A stretch of 64,000 nucleotides of DNA from CALZJC01 sp963781065 (GCA_963781065.1 CAWAET010000001.1:1-64000), one strand, 5' to 3'. Positions 50,219 through 60,785 are shown, counted from the stretch's first letter. Notes: a model not told the origin generated them from the sequence alone. Made by a program: numbers and translations.

Positions 50219-51283
50219 ATGAGTTGCATCGTCCACGTCGTGGGAACCGGCACGATCGGCGAGCCGTTGATCGGCCTGTTCACCGATTTCAAGCACTACC
50301 TGGGAGTCGACGAAGTCACCTTCCACAAGCGCACTCCGCTGCCGGCCGACCGGGCTCGGATCGGCCATCTGATGAAGCGCGGCGCCGTGCTTTGCACCGA
50401 TGACGACCGCGTCGCCGACTTCGAGAAGCTCGGCCACAAGGTCAGCTTTGGCGCCCGCGAGGCGCTCGAGCGCGCGACGGTGGTGATCGACTGCACGCCG
50501 GCGGGCAACGACAACAAGCAACGCCTCTACGCCGACCTCGAGGGCCCCAGGGGCTTTCTGGCGCAGGGCAGCGAGGCCGGCTTTGGCAAGCCCTACGCCC
50601 GCGGCGTCAACGACTCGGCGCTGGTGCCGGGCGAGGACCGATTCATCCAGATCGTCTCCTGCAACACCCACAACATCACCACCCTGGTCAAGACCATCTG
50701 CGACGACGGCGAGGCCGGCTACTGCCTCGAGGGGGCGAGCTTTGTCTGCATGCGGCGGGCGAACGACATCACCCAGGTCGGCAGCTACGTGCCGGCGCCG
50801 TATGTCGGCCGGCACGACGACCCCCAGTTCGGCACCCACCATGCGCGCGACGCCAACCGGCTCTTCCAGACGATGGACCTCGACCTGGACCTTTTCTCGA
50901 GCGCGGTCAAGCTGAACACGCAGTACATGCACTCGATCTGGTTCCAGTTCCGGCTCGGCCGCGACATCGACGCGGCCGAGGTCGAGCAGCGGCTGCGTGA
51001 CAACCACCGGGTGGCGGTGACCGACAAGCACTACGCCAACGAGATCTTCAGCTTCGGCCGCGATCACGGCTACTACGGCCGCATCCTGTCGCAGGCGGTC
51101 GTGGTGCTGCCGACCCTGCTGGTGCGGCACCGGCGCGAGGTGACCGGCTTCTGCTTCACGCCCCAGGACGGCAACTCGCTGATGTCGTCGATCGCGGCGG
51201 CGCTGTGGCTGATCAAGCCCGACGCCAAGACGGTGGGCGAGCGGTTGGCGCCCCTGCGCCGCTTCGTGTTTCGCGAAATCTAG
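50219..51283 (+). CDS. Archaeal-type (type II) glyceraldehyde-3-phosphate dehydrogenase-like protein
   Basis: This 354-residue protein has an N-terminal Rossmann motif GTGTIGEP (residues 9-16) and then VVIDCTPAGNDNKQRLYADL and GFLAQGSEAGFGKPYA. A putative catalytic Cys lies in QIVSCNTHNITTL (C148). The pattern matches archaeal type II GAPDH (IDCTPxG, QGGE, VSCNTTGL) rather than the common bacterial GapA. It differs in the residue after SCNT, which is His rather than Thr, so the substrate could differ from glyceraldehyde 3-phosphate. It stands alone with AGGAGCC upstream (50208-50214). Confidence 0.65.
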   Translation: MSCIVHVVGTGTIGEPLIGLFTDFKHYLGVDEVTFHKRTPLPADRARIGHLMKRGAVLCTDDDRVADFEKLGHKVSFGAREALERATVVIDCTPAGNDNKQRLYADLEGPRGFLAQGSEAGFGKPYARGVNDSALVPGEDRFIQIVSCNTHNITTLVKTICDDGEAGYCLEGASFVCMRRANDITQVGSYVPAPYVGRHDDPQFGTHHARDANRLFQTMDLDLDLFSSAVKLNTQYMHSIWFQFRLGRDIDAAEVEQRLRDNHRVAVTDKHYANEIFSFGRDHGYYGRILSQAVVVLPTLLVRHRREVTGFCFTPQDGNSLMSSIAAALWLIKPDAKTVGERLAPLRRFVFREI

Positions 51284-51293
51284 GTTGGTGCCA

Positions 51294-52130
51294 ATGGCCA
51301 GGGCCAGCCTCAAGCTCGGCGACCTGACCATCGAGGGCGCCTCCCACGCCGGCGACGAGACCTGGTTCCGGGTTCACCCGTCGGGAGTCGCCTTCGATGC
51401 CGGACGGGGCGCCCTGCAGTTGTCCGGGGCCGAACGGCTCTTCCTCTCCCACGGCCACCTCGACCACGCCCTGGGCGTGCCGTTCATGCTGTCGCATCGG
51501 ACCCTGCACGCCGCCGGCGACACCCGGGTCTACTGCCCGCGGGCGATAGCCGCCGATCTCGAGGCGCTGGTGCGGGCCGCGGCGCGGCTCGAAGGGGTGG
51601 AGTACCGGGCCCGGATCGAGCCGTTGGCCGCCGGCGAACGGGTCGAGCTCGGCCGGCAGTTCGTGGTCGAGGCGTTCGCCACCGACCACGTGGTGCCCAG
51701 CCTGGGCTATCACCTGATCGAGCGCCGCCGCCGGCTCGCCGCCGCCTGCCGCGGCCTGTCGCCGCAACAGATCGTCGCCCGTCGGCAGGCCGGTGAGGAG
51801 GTGGAGGAAGAGCGCGAGGTGCTGCGCCTGACCTACTGCGGCGACACCGGGGCGGGTGTGTTCGACGGCGAGCCGCGGCTGTTCGAGGCCCAGGTGCTGC
51901 TGCTCGAATGCACCTTCATCGGGCCGAAGGCCCGCGGCAAGGGACGCCGCTACGGCCATTTGCACATCGAGGACATTGCCGAGCGGGCGGACCGCTTCGC
52001 CAACCGGCATCTGGTGCTGCACCACCTGAGCCGGCGCTTCGACCGCCGCGACCTGGAGGCCGAGGTCGCTCGCCTGCTGCCGGGCCTGGCCGAGCGGCTC
52101 GAGGTCCACGTCTGGGGAGATAGCCGATGA
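51294..52130 (+). CDS. Metallo-beta-lactamase-fold hydrolase, tRNase Z-like
   Basis: This 278-residue protein has the metal motif LSHGHLDHALG, then ATDHVVPSLGYHLIERRRR with an Arg-rich stretch, TYCGDTGAG and a late His (HLVLHHLSRRF). This order matches ribonuclease Z-type enzymes that trim tRNA 3' ends. The first motif is SHGHLDH rather than the usual THxHxDH. ATG at 51294 is used; TTG 51285 is possible. It overlaps the methyltransferase gene by 4 bases, a sensible RNA-modification pair. Confidence 0.75.
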   Translation: MARASLKLGDLTIEGASHAGDETWFRVHPSGVAFDAGRGALQLSGAERLFLSHGHLDHALGVPFMLSHRTLHAAGDTRVYCPRAIAADLEALVRAAARLEGVEYRARIEPLAAGERVELGRQFVVEAFATDHVVPSLGYHLIERRRRLAAACRGLSPQQIVARRQAGEEVEEEREVLRLTYCGDTGAGVFDGEPRLFEAQVLLLECTFIGPKARGKGRRYGHLHIEDIAERADRFANRHLVLHHLSRRFDRRDLEAEVARLLPGLAERLEVHVWGDSR

Positions 52131-53356
52131 CCGACACCGATTCCTCGGGCGCCCCCGACTCCGGCCGGATCCGCGGCCAGGCGGTGGCCCGGCTGGCGCA
52201 CCTCGAGTTCCTCGAGGTCGATATCGAGAAGCTGGTGATGGGCGGCGAGGGACTGGGCCGCTACGAGGGCATCCCGATCTTCGTGCCGCTGGCGGTGCCG
52301 GGCGACCGCCTGCGTGTCCGCCTCACCCAGCGGCGGCCGGACTACGCCCGCGCCGCCATCGTCGAGGTGCTCGTGGCGGGCCCGGGCCGCCGGCAGCCGC
52401 CCTGTCCCTGGTTCGAGCGCTGCGGCGGCTGCGACCTGCAGCAGATCGAGGACGAGCTGCAACCCCGGCTGAAGGCGGCGGCGGTAGAGGAGACCCTGCG
52501 GCGGCTCGGCCGCCTCGAGATGCCGCCGCCCGAGGTGATCGCCGGCGACGCCTGGGGCTACCGCCTGCGGGCGCAGGTGCACGCGGCGACGGGCGCCGAC
52601 GGCCGCACCGAGGTCGGCTTCTTCGCGCGCGGCAGCCGCGAGCTGGTGGCGGTGGATTGCTGCCCGATCCTGGCGCCCGAGCTCGAGGCGGCCCTGCGCG
52701 GCGTCGCCGATGCCCTGCCCGAGCCGCCGCCCCGCCGGCTGGACATGGCGGTGGGCGACGAGGGCCGTTGGACCGCGGCGCCGGTGGTCGAGGGGCTGCC
52801 CCGCGGGCCGGTCGAGCTGACCGTGGGCGAGATCACCTACCGCTACGACGCGCGGGCCTTCTTCCAGGCCCACCGCGGCCTGTTGTCGCGGCTGATCGAC
52901 ACCGCGGTGGGCCCGTGGCGTGGCGAGGCCGCCTGCGATCTCTACGCCGGCGTCGGCCTGTTCAGCTTGCCGCTGGCGCGGCGTTACGGCCGGGTGGCGG
53001 CGGTCGAGGTGGATTCGTCGGCGGCCCGCTACGCGCGCATCAACGCGCGGCGCAACGGCTTCGAGGCGATCGACGTCCTGACGCTGCGGGCCGAGCTGGC
53101 GCTGGCGCGGCTGCCGCGCCCGTGCGACCGCCTGCTGGTCGATCCGCCGCGCAAGGGGCTGAGCCGCGAGGTCCTCGAGGGCATCGAGTCGCTGCGGCCG
53201 GACCGGCTGACCTATGTCTCCTGCGACCCGCCGACCCTGGCGCGCGACCTCAGGCGGCTGACCGCCGTCTACCGGGTCGAGAGCTGGGCGCTGCTCGATG
53301 TGTTCCCGCAGACGGGCCACATGGAGGCGGTGGTACAGCTGGTGGCGGCGGCGTAG
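52127..53356 (+). CDS. RNA 5-methyluridine methyltransferase (RlmD/TrmA family)
   Basis: This 409-residue SAM-dependent enzyme methylates C5 of uridine in rRNA or tRNA. It has an N-terminal TRAM domain (about 25-85). The iron-sulfur cysteines C93, C99 and C102 (CPWFERCGGC) are present, with a fourth near 183. The SAM motif DLYAGVGLFSLPLAR, the DPPRKGL loop, the catalytic Cys in YVSCDPPTLARD and the base Glu region (FPQTGHMEAV) are also intact. The exact RNA target cannot be told from sequence. It overlaps the tRNase Z-like gene by 4 bases. Confidence 0.9.
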   Translation: MTDTDSSGAPDSGRIRGQAVARLAHLEFLEVDIEKLVMGGEGLGRYEGIPIFVPLAVPGDRLRVRLTQRRPDYARAAIVEVLVAGPGRRQPPCPWFERCGGCDLQQIEDELQPRLKAAAVEETLRRLGRLEMPPPEVIAGDAWGYRLRAQVHAATGADGRTEVGFFARGSRELVAVDCCPILAPELEAALRGVADALPEPPPRRLDMAVGDEGRWTAAPVVEGLPRGPVELTVGEITYRYDARAFFQAHRGLLSRLIDTAVGPWRGEAACDLYAGVGLFSLPLARRYGRVAAVEVDSSAARYARINARRNGFEAIDVLTLRAELALARLPRPCDRLLVDPPRKGLSREVLEGIESLRPDRLTYVSCDPPTLARDLRRLTAVYRVESWALLDVFPQTGHMEAVVQLVAAA

Positions 53357-53501
53357 GGCGCCGCGGTGAGCTGCCGGCCGCTCGGGCCCCGCGGCGCTTC
53401 TCGGGCGGCGGCGGCCCCGGGGCGGTGGTAATCTGCCGCCGCGTGAGCGAGCCCTACGAGCACATCCTCCCAAGACCGGGCCGGCTGCCCGGCGGCCGGC
53501 G

Positions 53502-54478
<977 letters not shown>

Positions 54479-54479
<1 letters not shown>

Positions 54480-55531
54480 TGGGCGGCATCGCCCGGGTCG
54501 ACTTCGACAACCCCGCCGAGCTCGCCCGCTGGCAGGATTACGTCACCGCCCGCGGCGACACCCACGCCACCGACCACGGCCAGTGGCGGCGGCTCTACCG
54601 CGACCTGTACGGCATTCCCAACTACTCCTACATCGCGCGCCGCGGCGGCGGCGCCGGCGGCGAGGCGGCCGGCGTCGTGTCGCTCTATCACTTTCGCTCG
54701 CCCTTCATGGGCAGCATGCTGGTCAGCAGCCCGTTCTTCGGCTACGGCGGCCTCTACGCCGACGACGACGAGGTTCGCGACCGGCTGCTCGCCCGGGTGC
54801 GGCAGACCGCCGTCGAGCTCGGCGTCGACTTCGTCGAGCTGCGGCTGAGCCAGGCGCTGCCGCCGCCCTTCGCGGCGGCCGACAACTTCCTCGAGTCGCA
54901 TCTCGACCTGCGGCCGACGGCCGAGCGGGTGTGGACCGAGCAGCTGTCGTCGAACGCCCGCCAGAACGTGCGGCGGGCACGCCGGTCCGAGCTCGAGTTC
55001 GGCCTGTCGTCGGACCCCCGGCCGTGCCACGATCTGCTGCGCCGGGCTCTGCGAGCCCTGGGCACGCCGTTCCACGGCCGGCGCATGTTCCGGCTGCTGC
55101 GGCGCCACTTCGCCGACGAGACCCGGTTCTCCGAGGTGCGGCACCGGGGCCGTCTGATCGCCGCCGGCGTGGTGATGAGGTTCGGCGACACCGTGCTGAC
55201 GCCGTTCATCGGCAGCCTCCGGCGCTATGGCCACCTGCGGGCAAACTACCTGCAGTACTGGGGCATCATCGAGCACTGCCTCGAGCACGGCGCGCGCCGC
55301 TTCGAGCTCGGCCGCAGCCCGCGGGAGTCGACCCACATCCGGTTCAAGCGCAAATGGGGGGCCCGCGACGTCGCGGTCCGCTACAACCACCTGGTGGTCG
55401 ACCCGCGCCGGGTCTACCGCAACGTGGCGACCCTGCCGCCCGCCTACCGGCTGGCCACCGGCGTCTGGAAGCGCCTGCCGCTGGCCCTCACGACGCTGCT
55501 CGGCCCGCGGCTGGCGCGCTACGTTCCCTGA
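54479..55531 (+). CDS. FemAB-like protein, exosortase/PEP-CTERM-associated type
   Basis: This 350-residue GNAT-fold aminoacyl/peptidyl-transferase relative has YSYIARR, SSPFFGYGGLYADDDE, SSNARQNVRRARRSELEF, NYLQYWGIIEHCLEHGARRF and ELGRSPRESTHIRFKRKWGA. This matches the FemAB family that accompanies exosortase (XrtA) polysaccharide clusters. The biochemical role there is not known. It overlaps the epimerase gene by 1 base and lies opposite a polysaccharide deacetylase of the same system type. Confidence 0.82.
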
Positions 55532-55551
55532 AGCCAGGCCCGGTTTCTAGC

Positions 55552-55615
55552 CGGCTCTGGCAGATTCAGGCAACTACGCCGGCTCGCTACGAGAGCCGGT
55601 GAGAAGCTCAGGCTA
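55552..55615 (-). repeat. Family A stop-codon repeat, remote copy
   Basis: Read on the minus strand from 55615, TAG (stop of the deacetylase gene) is followed by CCTGAGCTTCTCACCGGCTC, a hairpin pairing CCGGCTC with GAGCCGG (one C-to-T change in the loop), then GCGTAGTTGCCTGAATCTGC. It aligns base for base with the units at 9341 and 9589, more than 46 kb away. It lies between convergent genes. Confidence 0.75.
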
Positions 55616-56413
55616 GAGCCGCGCGCACAGCGCCGCCATGGTGCTCGTGGGGTGGCGGCGCAACAGCTCGTCGAGGCGTCCCCAGACCCGGGCGGCGCCG
55701 TAGTTGCCGATGAACCGGTTGAGCCAGCCCGACTCCATGACCTCGCCCTGCTGGCTGTCGAGCTCCCACGGGTGCAGGTAGACGATCGGCACCCGTTCCC
55801 GGCCGAGCTCCCGGCCGAGCAGGGCGCGGGTCAGCCACATCGGGTAGAGCCGCAGGTAGAAACCGCCGCCGTAGGGCACCCGCAGCGGCCCGAAGCCGGC
55901 GACCGAGGGCGGGATCTCGCGCAGCTCCGGCCGCAGCTCAAAGGGCCGCAGCGGGTTGCTGTTGGAGCCGTAGAGATGGGTGCGGAAGGGGAAGAGCGAC
56001 GAGTCGTAGCGAAAACCGAGGCGCACCAGGTGGTCCCACAGCCAGTCGTCGGTCAACCGGGCGGTCCAGCTCGGGGCGCGAAAGCCGCGCACCGGCCGGC
56101 CCGAGATCTGCTCGAGCACGTCTTTCGAGCGCCGGATGTCCGCTTCGCAGCCGCGCCGGTTGGCGGCATCCATCTTCAGGTGGCTGTGCGAGTGCGAGGC
56201 GATCTCGAAGCCGCCGTCGGCCATGCGCCGGACCAGCTGCGGGTAGCGCTCGGCGAGCTCGCCGACGATGAAGAAGGTGGCGGCGCTGCCGCGCTGCTCG
56301 AGCAGGTCGAGCAGGCGGGCGATGCGGTCGCCGGCCTGCCACTGCCGCGCCCCGTCCGCGCCGGTCAGATGCGAATGGAAGCGCTCTTCGACGTCGAAGG
56401 TGAGGCAGATCAA
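55613..56413 (-). CDS. Polysaccharide deacetylase (exosortase-associated, DUF3473 type)
   Basis: This 266-residue NodB-fold hydrolase has FDVEERFH (metal Asp-Asp region, with E replacing the second D), ATFFIVGELAERYPQLVRRM, EIASHSHSH with the metal His pair, FRAPSWTA, PYGGGFYLRLYP and YLHPWELD. The last two are typical of the XrtA/PEP-CTERM-linked deacetylases. It starts at TTG 56413, which overlaps the DUF2304 stop (TTGA); no ATG or GTG gives a better start. Its stop is inside a family A repeat. Confidence 0.85.
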   Translation of the reverse strand: MICLTFDVEERFHSHLTGADGARQWQAGDRIARLLDLLEQRGSAATFFIVGELAERYPQLVRRMADGGFEIASHSHSHLKMDAANRRGCEADIRRSKDVLEQISGRPVRGFRAPSWTARLTDDWLWDHLVRLGFRYDSSLFPFRTHLYGSNSNPLRPFELRPELREIPPSVAGFGPLRVPYGGGFYLRLYPMWLTRALLGRELGRERVPIVYLHPWELDSQQGEVMESGWLNRFIGNYGAARVWGRLDELLRRHPTSTMAALCARL

Positions 56414-56796
56414 GGCTCGCGCGACGCTCCGTCGGCGGCCGGCCGCTCGGCCGCCGCCTCGAGCTGGCGCAGCCGCCGTTCCAGGTAGGCGATGCTGCGG
56501 GCGAGGTCGTTGAACTTGCGGTAGGCGTTGAGCCGCACGGTGAGGTAGAGCAGGTAGAAGATCACCACGGTCAGGGCACAGAAGGTGATCCACGATACGG
56601 GCCAGAGATCGCCCCAGAGCAGGGCCAGCCGGTCGATCAGGCTGGGGAACAGGGTCAGCACCTCGCCGCCGGCGAGCAGCACGAGCCAGAACAGCGTCTG
56701 GCCGGCGCTGAGCCGTTTCTGGAACGAGTTCCACAACAGCCAGGCGAGGAGACCGGCGAGGATGGCGCTGATGACCAGGGCGCTCTGGATCGACAT
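56410..56796 (-). CDS. DUF2304 membrane protein
   Basis: This 128-residue protein has three membrane helices (ALVISAILAGLLAWLLW, TLFWLVLLAGGEVLTLFPSL, ITFCALTVVIFYLLYLTVRL) and a C-terminal coiled coil (FNDLARSIAYLERRLRQLEA), the DUF2304 pattern. DUF2304 genes often sit next to family 2 glycosyltransferases of the polyprenyl-phosphate type, as here. It is 10 bases from the glycosyltransferase stop. Confidence 0.85.
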   Translation of the reverse strand: MSIQSALVISAILAGLLAWLLWNSFQKRLSAGQTLFWLVLLAGGEVLTLFPSLIDRLALLWGDLWPVSWITFCALTVVIFYLLYLTVRLNAYRKFNDLARSIAYLERRLRQLEAAAERPAADGASREP

Positions 56797-56806
56797 TGGG
56801 GACTCC

Positions 56807-57532
56807 CTAGGAAGCCTGCTCGTCGCGCCGCAGCTCGGCCAGGAGCCGGCGGTAGAAGATCAGCTCTCCAAGCAGGCAGACGAAGGTCTTGGCCGGGTAG
56901 AAGACCGCCTTGTTGAAGTTGTACATCGACTCGCCGGCCTCCCGCGGCAGCACCGTGATCGGCACCTCGCGGATCCGCGCGCCGCATCTCGCCAGCCCGA
57001 CGATGAGCTCGGCGTGCATGTCCTCGGTCGGCAGCTTGAGGGCCACGGGGATGAAGCGCCGGGAGATCAGCTTGAGCCCGCAGGTGACGTCGGTGATGCG
57101 GATGCCCGCCAGCAGGGTCGTCAGCACCGAGAAGAACTTGATGCCGAAGGCGCGCAGCGACCAGCCGCCGCTCCTGCCGCCCAGGTTGCGGCTGCCGATG
57201 ATCAGGTCGTGCGGGTCGCGCTCCTGCAACGCGATGATCTCGAGCAGGTCGTCGACCTGGTGCTGGCCGTCGCTGTCGAAGAAGACGACGAACTGATGGC
57301 CGCCGGCAAGCACCTCGCGCATGCCGGTGCGCAGCGACTCCTCGTAACCCAGGTTGACCGGGTGGCGCAGCAGCGGCAGGCCGGCCGCCTCGACCAGCCG
57401 GTGCGAGCCGTCGGCCGAGCCGTCGTCGATGAAGAGCAGGTTCTCGGCGGGTAGCCGCTCGGCCAGCGCGGCGATCACCGCCGGCAGGTTCTGCGCCTCG
57501 TTGTAGACCGGGATGGCGACCAGGCCGTTCAC
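56807..57532 (-). CDS. Family 2 glycosyltransferase (polyprenyl-phosphate sugar type)
   Basis: This 241-residue GT-A enzyme has AIPVYNEAQNLPAVI, LLFIDDGSADGS, FDSDGQHQVDDL (metal DxD-like), GSRNLGGR and EVPITVLPREAGESMYN. It resembles dolichyl/undecaprenyl-phosphate glucosyl or mannosyl transferases. GTG at 57532 overlaps the upstream membrane-protein stop (GTGA). It lies between DUF2304 and large membrane proteins, so it probably makes a lipid-linked sugar for the GT-C-like enzymes. Confidence 0.88.
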   Translation of the reverse strand: MNGLVAIPVYNEAQNLPAVIAALAERLPAENLLFIDDGSADGSHRLVEAAGLPLLRHPVNLGYEESLRTGMREVLAGGHQFVVFFDSDGQHQVDDLLEIIALQERDPHDLIIGSRNLGGRSGGWSLRAFGIKFFSVLTTLLAGIRITDVTCGLKLISRRFIPVALKLPTEDMHAELIVGLARCGARIREVPITVLPREAGESMYNFNKAVFYPAKTFVCLLGELIFYRRLLAELRRDEQAS

Positions 57533-59052
57533 TCGTAGCTCCGGTAGTAGTCGGGGTCGATCTCTTCTGTGCCGGTCTCGAACAGCACCTTCTCCGGCGC
57601 CCGGAAACGGTACTCCGGCAGGATCGGCGACGCCAGCAGGAAGAAGACGACCGCGATGGCGATCGCCTGGAGCGAGAGCCACAGCGCCCAGGAGCGGCGC
57701 GATACCGGCAGCTCGAGACGCTCGACCGCGAGCGCCAGCGCGACGCCGAAGGCGGCCAGCAGCCACAGCGGGTTCTGGAAGAGGGCCGCGGCGGCGACCG
57801 CGAGGGCGGCGGCCAGCGCCTGGCCGCGCCGGCGGGCGGTTTCGCGGGCCGACAGGAACACCGCCAGCGGCAAGAAGGCGCCGCCGATCGCGAGCAGCAG
57901 CAGCGGCTGGCCCGCCAGGCGGTCGACCGAGAAGCCGGCGAGGCCCAGGGCGACGGCGACGACGCCGGCGCCGAGCCGCACCGCCGCGGGCCGGCGCAGC
58001 GCCGGCAGGGCGGCCGCCGCCAGCAAGGCCGCCGCGGCCAGGGCCGTGCCCACCGCTCCCAGCGTGGCGAGCAGGCCCTGGAGGGCGCGGGTGATGGCGG
58101 GCAGGACGGCGTAGAAGGGCGCCAGGAAGAACAGGCCGGCCATCGCCTGCCGCGCCGGCCGGTCGCCAAACAGCCGCCAGGCCGCCACCGACCAGACGGT
58201 GAAGATCGCCGCCAGGGCGAACAGCAGGTGGTAGTTGCGCAGCAGCCGCAGCGTGTCCTCCATCACCATGTAGGGCACGCCGGCGCTCGCGTCCTCGATC
58301 GCCCACAGGCCGATGCACGAGAGAAACGAGCCGGCCATCACCAGCAGCGACCAGGCCAGCGGCCCGCTTCGGCGGTGGAAGAAGCGCAGCACGAGCAGCA
58401 GCACGAACCACTCCGCCCATAGCTTGCAGGCCTCCTCGTAGACGCTCAGCACATCCGTCAGCAGGGCGACCTGCTCGTCGGTGATCGCGGGAATCAGCAG
58501 CCGCCAGAGCCGTCGGCCGTGACCGAGGATGTCGAGCAGCCCGTGGGCGAGAGCCAGGCTGCCGGCGCAGGCGACGTAGGGCAGGTACTGGCGCGGGTTC
58601 TCCAGCTTGCGGATGAAGAGGTAGAAGAGCAGGGTGCCGGCGAGGGCGAAGAGCACCACCACCACGTCGTCGGTGTAGTGCCGCACGTCACGGTTGAACA
58701 GCTCGAGATCGTTCTTGACCCAGCGGCCGAAAGCCTCGTGCCAGCGGAGCCTCTCGTCGAGCAGGGCAAAGGCGGTGACCGCGCTGAGCGCCATCGCCGC
58801 CCAGCGCTTGACCGGCTCGAGGGCGCGGTCGCGGATCACCGCCACCAGGGTGACCAGGACCACCAGCATCAGCGTCAGGCTCATCCAGGTGATCGGCTCG
58901 TCCTCCTCGAAGCCGTAGAAGACGCTGTCGCCGGCCACCGACATGGTCAGGATGAAGATCGCCAGCGCCACCGGGAAGAAGTGCAGCACGGCCGGCGGCA
59001 GCCCGATACGCGGATCGTGCTCGTGGCTGGGCGGCTCGACGGCCTTGCTCAC
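57529..59052 (-). CDS. Large multi-pass membrane protein of the polysaccharide cluster
   Basis: This 507-residue protein has about 13 hydrophobic segments and few charged loops. The first 300 residues include conserved-looking polar positions (FEEDEPITWMSLTLM, DERLRWHEAFGRW, LDILGHGRRLW). I do not recognise a family. It overlaps the upstream GT-C-like gene and the downstream glycosyltransferase by 4 bases each, so it is part of one translation unit and probably acts in the same pathway. Confidence 0.65.
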   Translation of the reverse strand: MSKAVEPPSHEHDPRIGLPPAVLHFFPVALAIFILTMSVAGDSVFYGFEEDEPITWMSLTLMLVVLVTLVAVIRDRALEPVKRWAAMALSAVTAFALLDERLRWHEAFGRWVKNDLELFNRDVRHYTDDVVVVLFALAGTLLFYLFIRKLENPRQYLPYVACAGSLALAHGLLDILGHGRRLWRLLIPAITDEQVALLTDVLSVYEEACKLWAEWFVLLLVLRFFHRRSGPLAWSLLVMAGSFLSCIGLWAIEDASAGVPYMVMEDTLRLLRNYHLLFALAAIFTVWSVAAWRLFGDRPARQAMAGLFFLAPFYAVLPAITRALQGLLATLGAVGTALAAAALLAAAALPALRRPAAVRLGAGVVAVALGLAGFSVDRLAGQPLLLLAIGGAFLPLAVFLSARETARRRGQALAAALAVAAAALFQNPLWLLAAFGVALALAVERLELPVSRRSWALWLSLQAIAIAVVFFLLASPILPEYRFRAPEKVLFETGTEEIDPDYYRSYE

Positions 59053-60785
59053 GGCGCCTCCAGCCAGCGAAACAGCTGTTCCGACGAGACCAGGAAGCGG
59101 CGCGAGTCATCGTAGAGCCGGTAGGCCGGGGGCACCCGCGAGAGCAGCGGGCGACGCCCGCGCGGCAGCCGCCGCAGCCAGCTGTTGAGCGGCTCGTAGT
59201 GCACCCGGCGTCGCCCGACGTAGCCGGGAGCGAAGTGGCGCGGCTCGACGACCCAGTAGTCGATCGCGTACTTGTCGGCGACCCGCCGCAGCTCGGCCGG
59301 GTCCTCGGTGTAGTAGGCGCGCCAGAACTCCTGGGTCCGCTCGGTGACCTCGTCCCAGTAGTCCGTCCACCAGGGGTGGGCCTGTTCCTTGTTGACCAGC
59401 ACCGTGCGCCCGGTCATCAGCGGCAACTCGCTGGCCAGCTTCGGCCAGGCGGCGATCATCGGGCGGCCCGGCAGGGCGCGGATCGCCTCGTAGAGACCGT
59501 GGCGGTCGTAGACGTGGCTGTACTCTCCCGGCTCGAACTCGTCCTCGAACTCGCGCCACCCCAGCCCGACGAGCACGACCGTCAACACGGCTAGCGGCAC
59601 CAGGCGGCGCAGCGGCCTTCGGCCGGCGCCCTGGCGTGCCCTGCCGCCGGCGCTCGCGCGAGCGTTGCCGGCGGCGCCGTCGCGGGAGTTTCCCGCGGCG
59701 CTGTCGCGCCAGGCGCCATGGTAGATGCGGGCCCACCAGATCCCGGCGAGCAGGCAGGTGAACAGCGGCAGCGACCGCCGCAGGTAGCGGCTCGGCAGGT
59801 AGAGCCGCATCACCAGGACGTCGGCCAGGTAGTACATCAGGATGCTCGCCACCAGCAGGCTGTAGACCCCGCGCGGCAGGCGAAAGGCATTGCGGCCGAG
59901 GAAGTAGACCGCGACCAGCAGCAGCGAGAGGTGGAAGGGGTCTTCCCACTGGCGCTCGAAGCGAGTCCACAGCGGGACGGTCGGCAGGATCCGATAGCGC
60001 CCCTGTTTGGTGAAGTCGACCCGGTCCTGCATCTCCTGCCGCGTCACCAGCTGACCGAAGCCGTGGTCGTCGACGTACTTGGCGCCGAGGATCGACAGCA
60101 CCGCGACCGCCGCCAGGGCCAGCGGCAGCAGCTTGGTGCGCCACAGCTCCCGGTCGGCCAGCCGCCCCGGCACGAGGTCGTGGTAGACGGTGTCGACGAC
60201 GAACATCATGCCGATGTGCAGCGCCACCATCGGATAGGCGAGGGCGCTGAAGGCGACCAGCGGCACCGACCACCACCACTTCCGGCGGTAGATCACCAGC
60301 ACCGCCGCGGCCAGCAGCGGCCAGGAAAAGCAGGCCATGTAGCCGCCGGCGAAGTGCTCGTAGAGCGACGGGAAGAAGAGGAAGACCGCCACCGCCACCC
60401 AGCCGGCAGCCGGGCCGGCCATCGCGTCGGCGAGCAGAAACAGCAGCAGCGCGCCGGCGGCCATCAGGACGATCGTCATCACCTTGCCCCAGACGATGTC
60501 GTGGCCGGTGCGGGCCAAGGTCTTGTAGAGCGCGTTCCCAAAGGGAGAGGTGTTGAACTCCGAGTAGCGCAGGATCAGGTCGTCGTCCTGGAAGTGCTGC
60601 TTGTCGGGGCTTTGCCACTGCGGGCTCTGCCGCCAGTTCTCGTGGAAGCGGTCCGCCTGGGTGAGGGAAGGCCAGCCGAGGAAGACGGCTACAACGGCGG
60701 CGAGGCCGGCCGCGAGCGCGGCCTGGGCGCCACGGCGCCGCCAGGCGCCGAGCGGACGATCGGCGGCCGCGGTGGCGCCGCTCAT
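59049..60785 (-). CDS. GT-C-like polytopic membrane protein, paralogue 2
   Basis: This 578-residue protein has an N-terminal helix and then an extracytoplasmic loop with Asp pairs (QDDDLILRYSEFNTSPFGNA). Many helices follow, including GYMACFSWPLLAAAVLVIYR, and then a soluble C-terminal domain (DYWVVEPRHFAPGYVGRRRV, FLVSSEQLF). It is clearly related to the next upstream gene (60782-62395): both share the DPILxY/DDLILRY loop, HPWxTxY and the C-terminal YDxxRRF-like end. The layout suits a lipid-sugar-dependent glycosyltransferase, though no catalytic motif is proven. Confidence 0.65.
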   Translation of the reverse strand: MSGATAAADRPLGAWRRRGAQAALAAGLAAVVAVFLGWPSLTQADRFHENWRQSPQWQSPDKQHFQDDDLILRYSEFNTSPFGNALYKTLARTGHDIVWGKVMTIVLMAAGALLLFLLADAMAGPAAGWVAVAVFLFFPSLYEHFAGGYMACFSWPLLAAAVLVIYRRKWWWSVPLVAFSALAYPMVALHIGMMFVVDTVYHDLVPGRLADRELWRTKLLPLALAAVAVLSILGAKYVDDHGFGQLVTRQEMQDRVDFTKQGRYRILPTVPLWTRFERQWEDPFHLSLLLVAVYFLGRNAFRLPRGVYSLLVASILMYYLADVLVMRLYLPSRYLRRSLPLFTCLLAGIWWARIYHGAWRDSAAGNSRDGAAGNARASAGGRARQGAGRRPLRRLVPLAVLTVVLVGLGWREFEDEFEPGEYSHVYDRHGLYEAIRALPGRPMIAAWPKLASELPLMTGRTVLVNKEQAHPWWTDYWDEVTERTQEFWRAYYTEDPAELRRVADKYAIDYWVVEPRHFAPGYVGRRRVHYEPLNSWLRRLPRGRRPLLSRVPPAYRLYDDSRRFLVSSEQLFRWLEAP

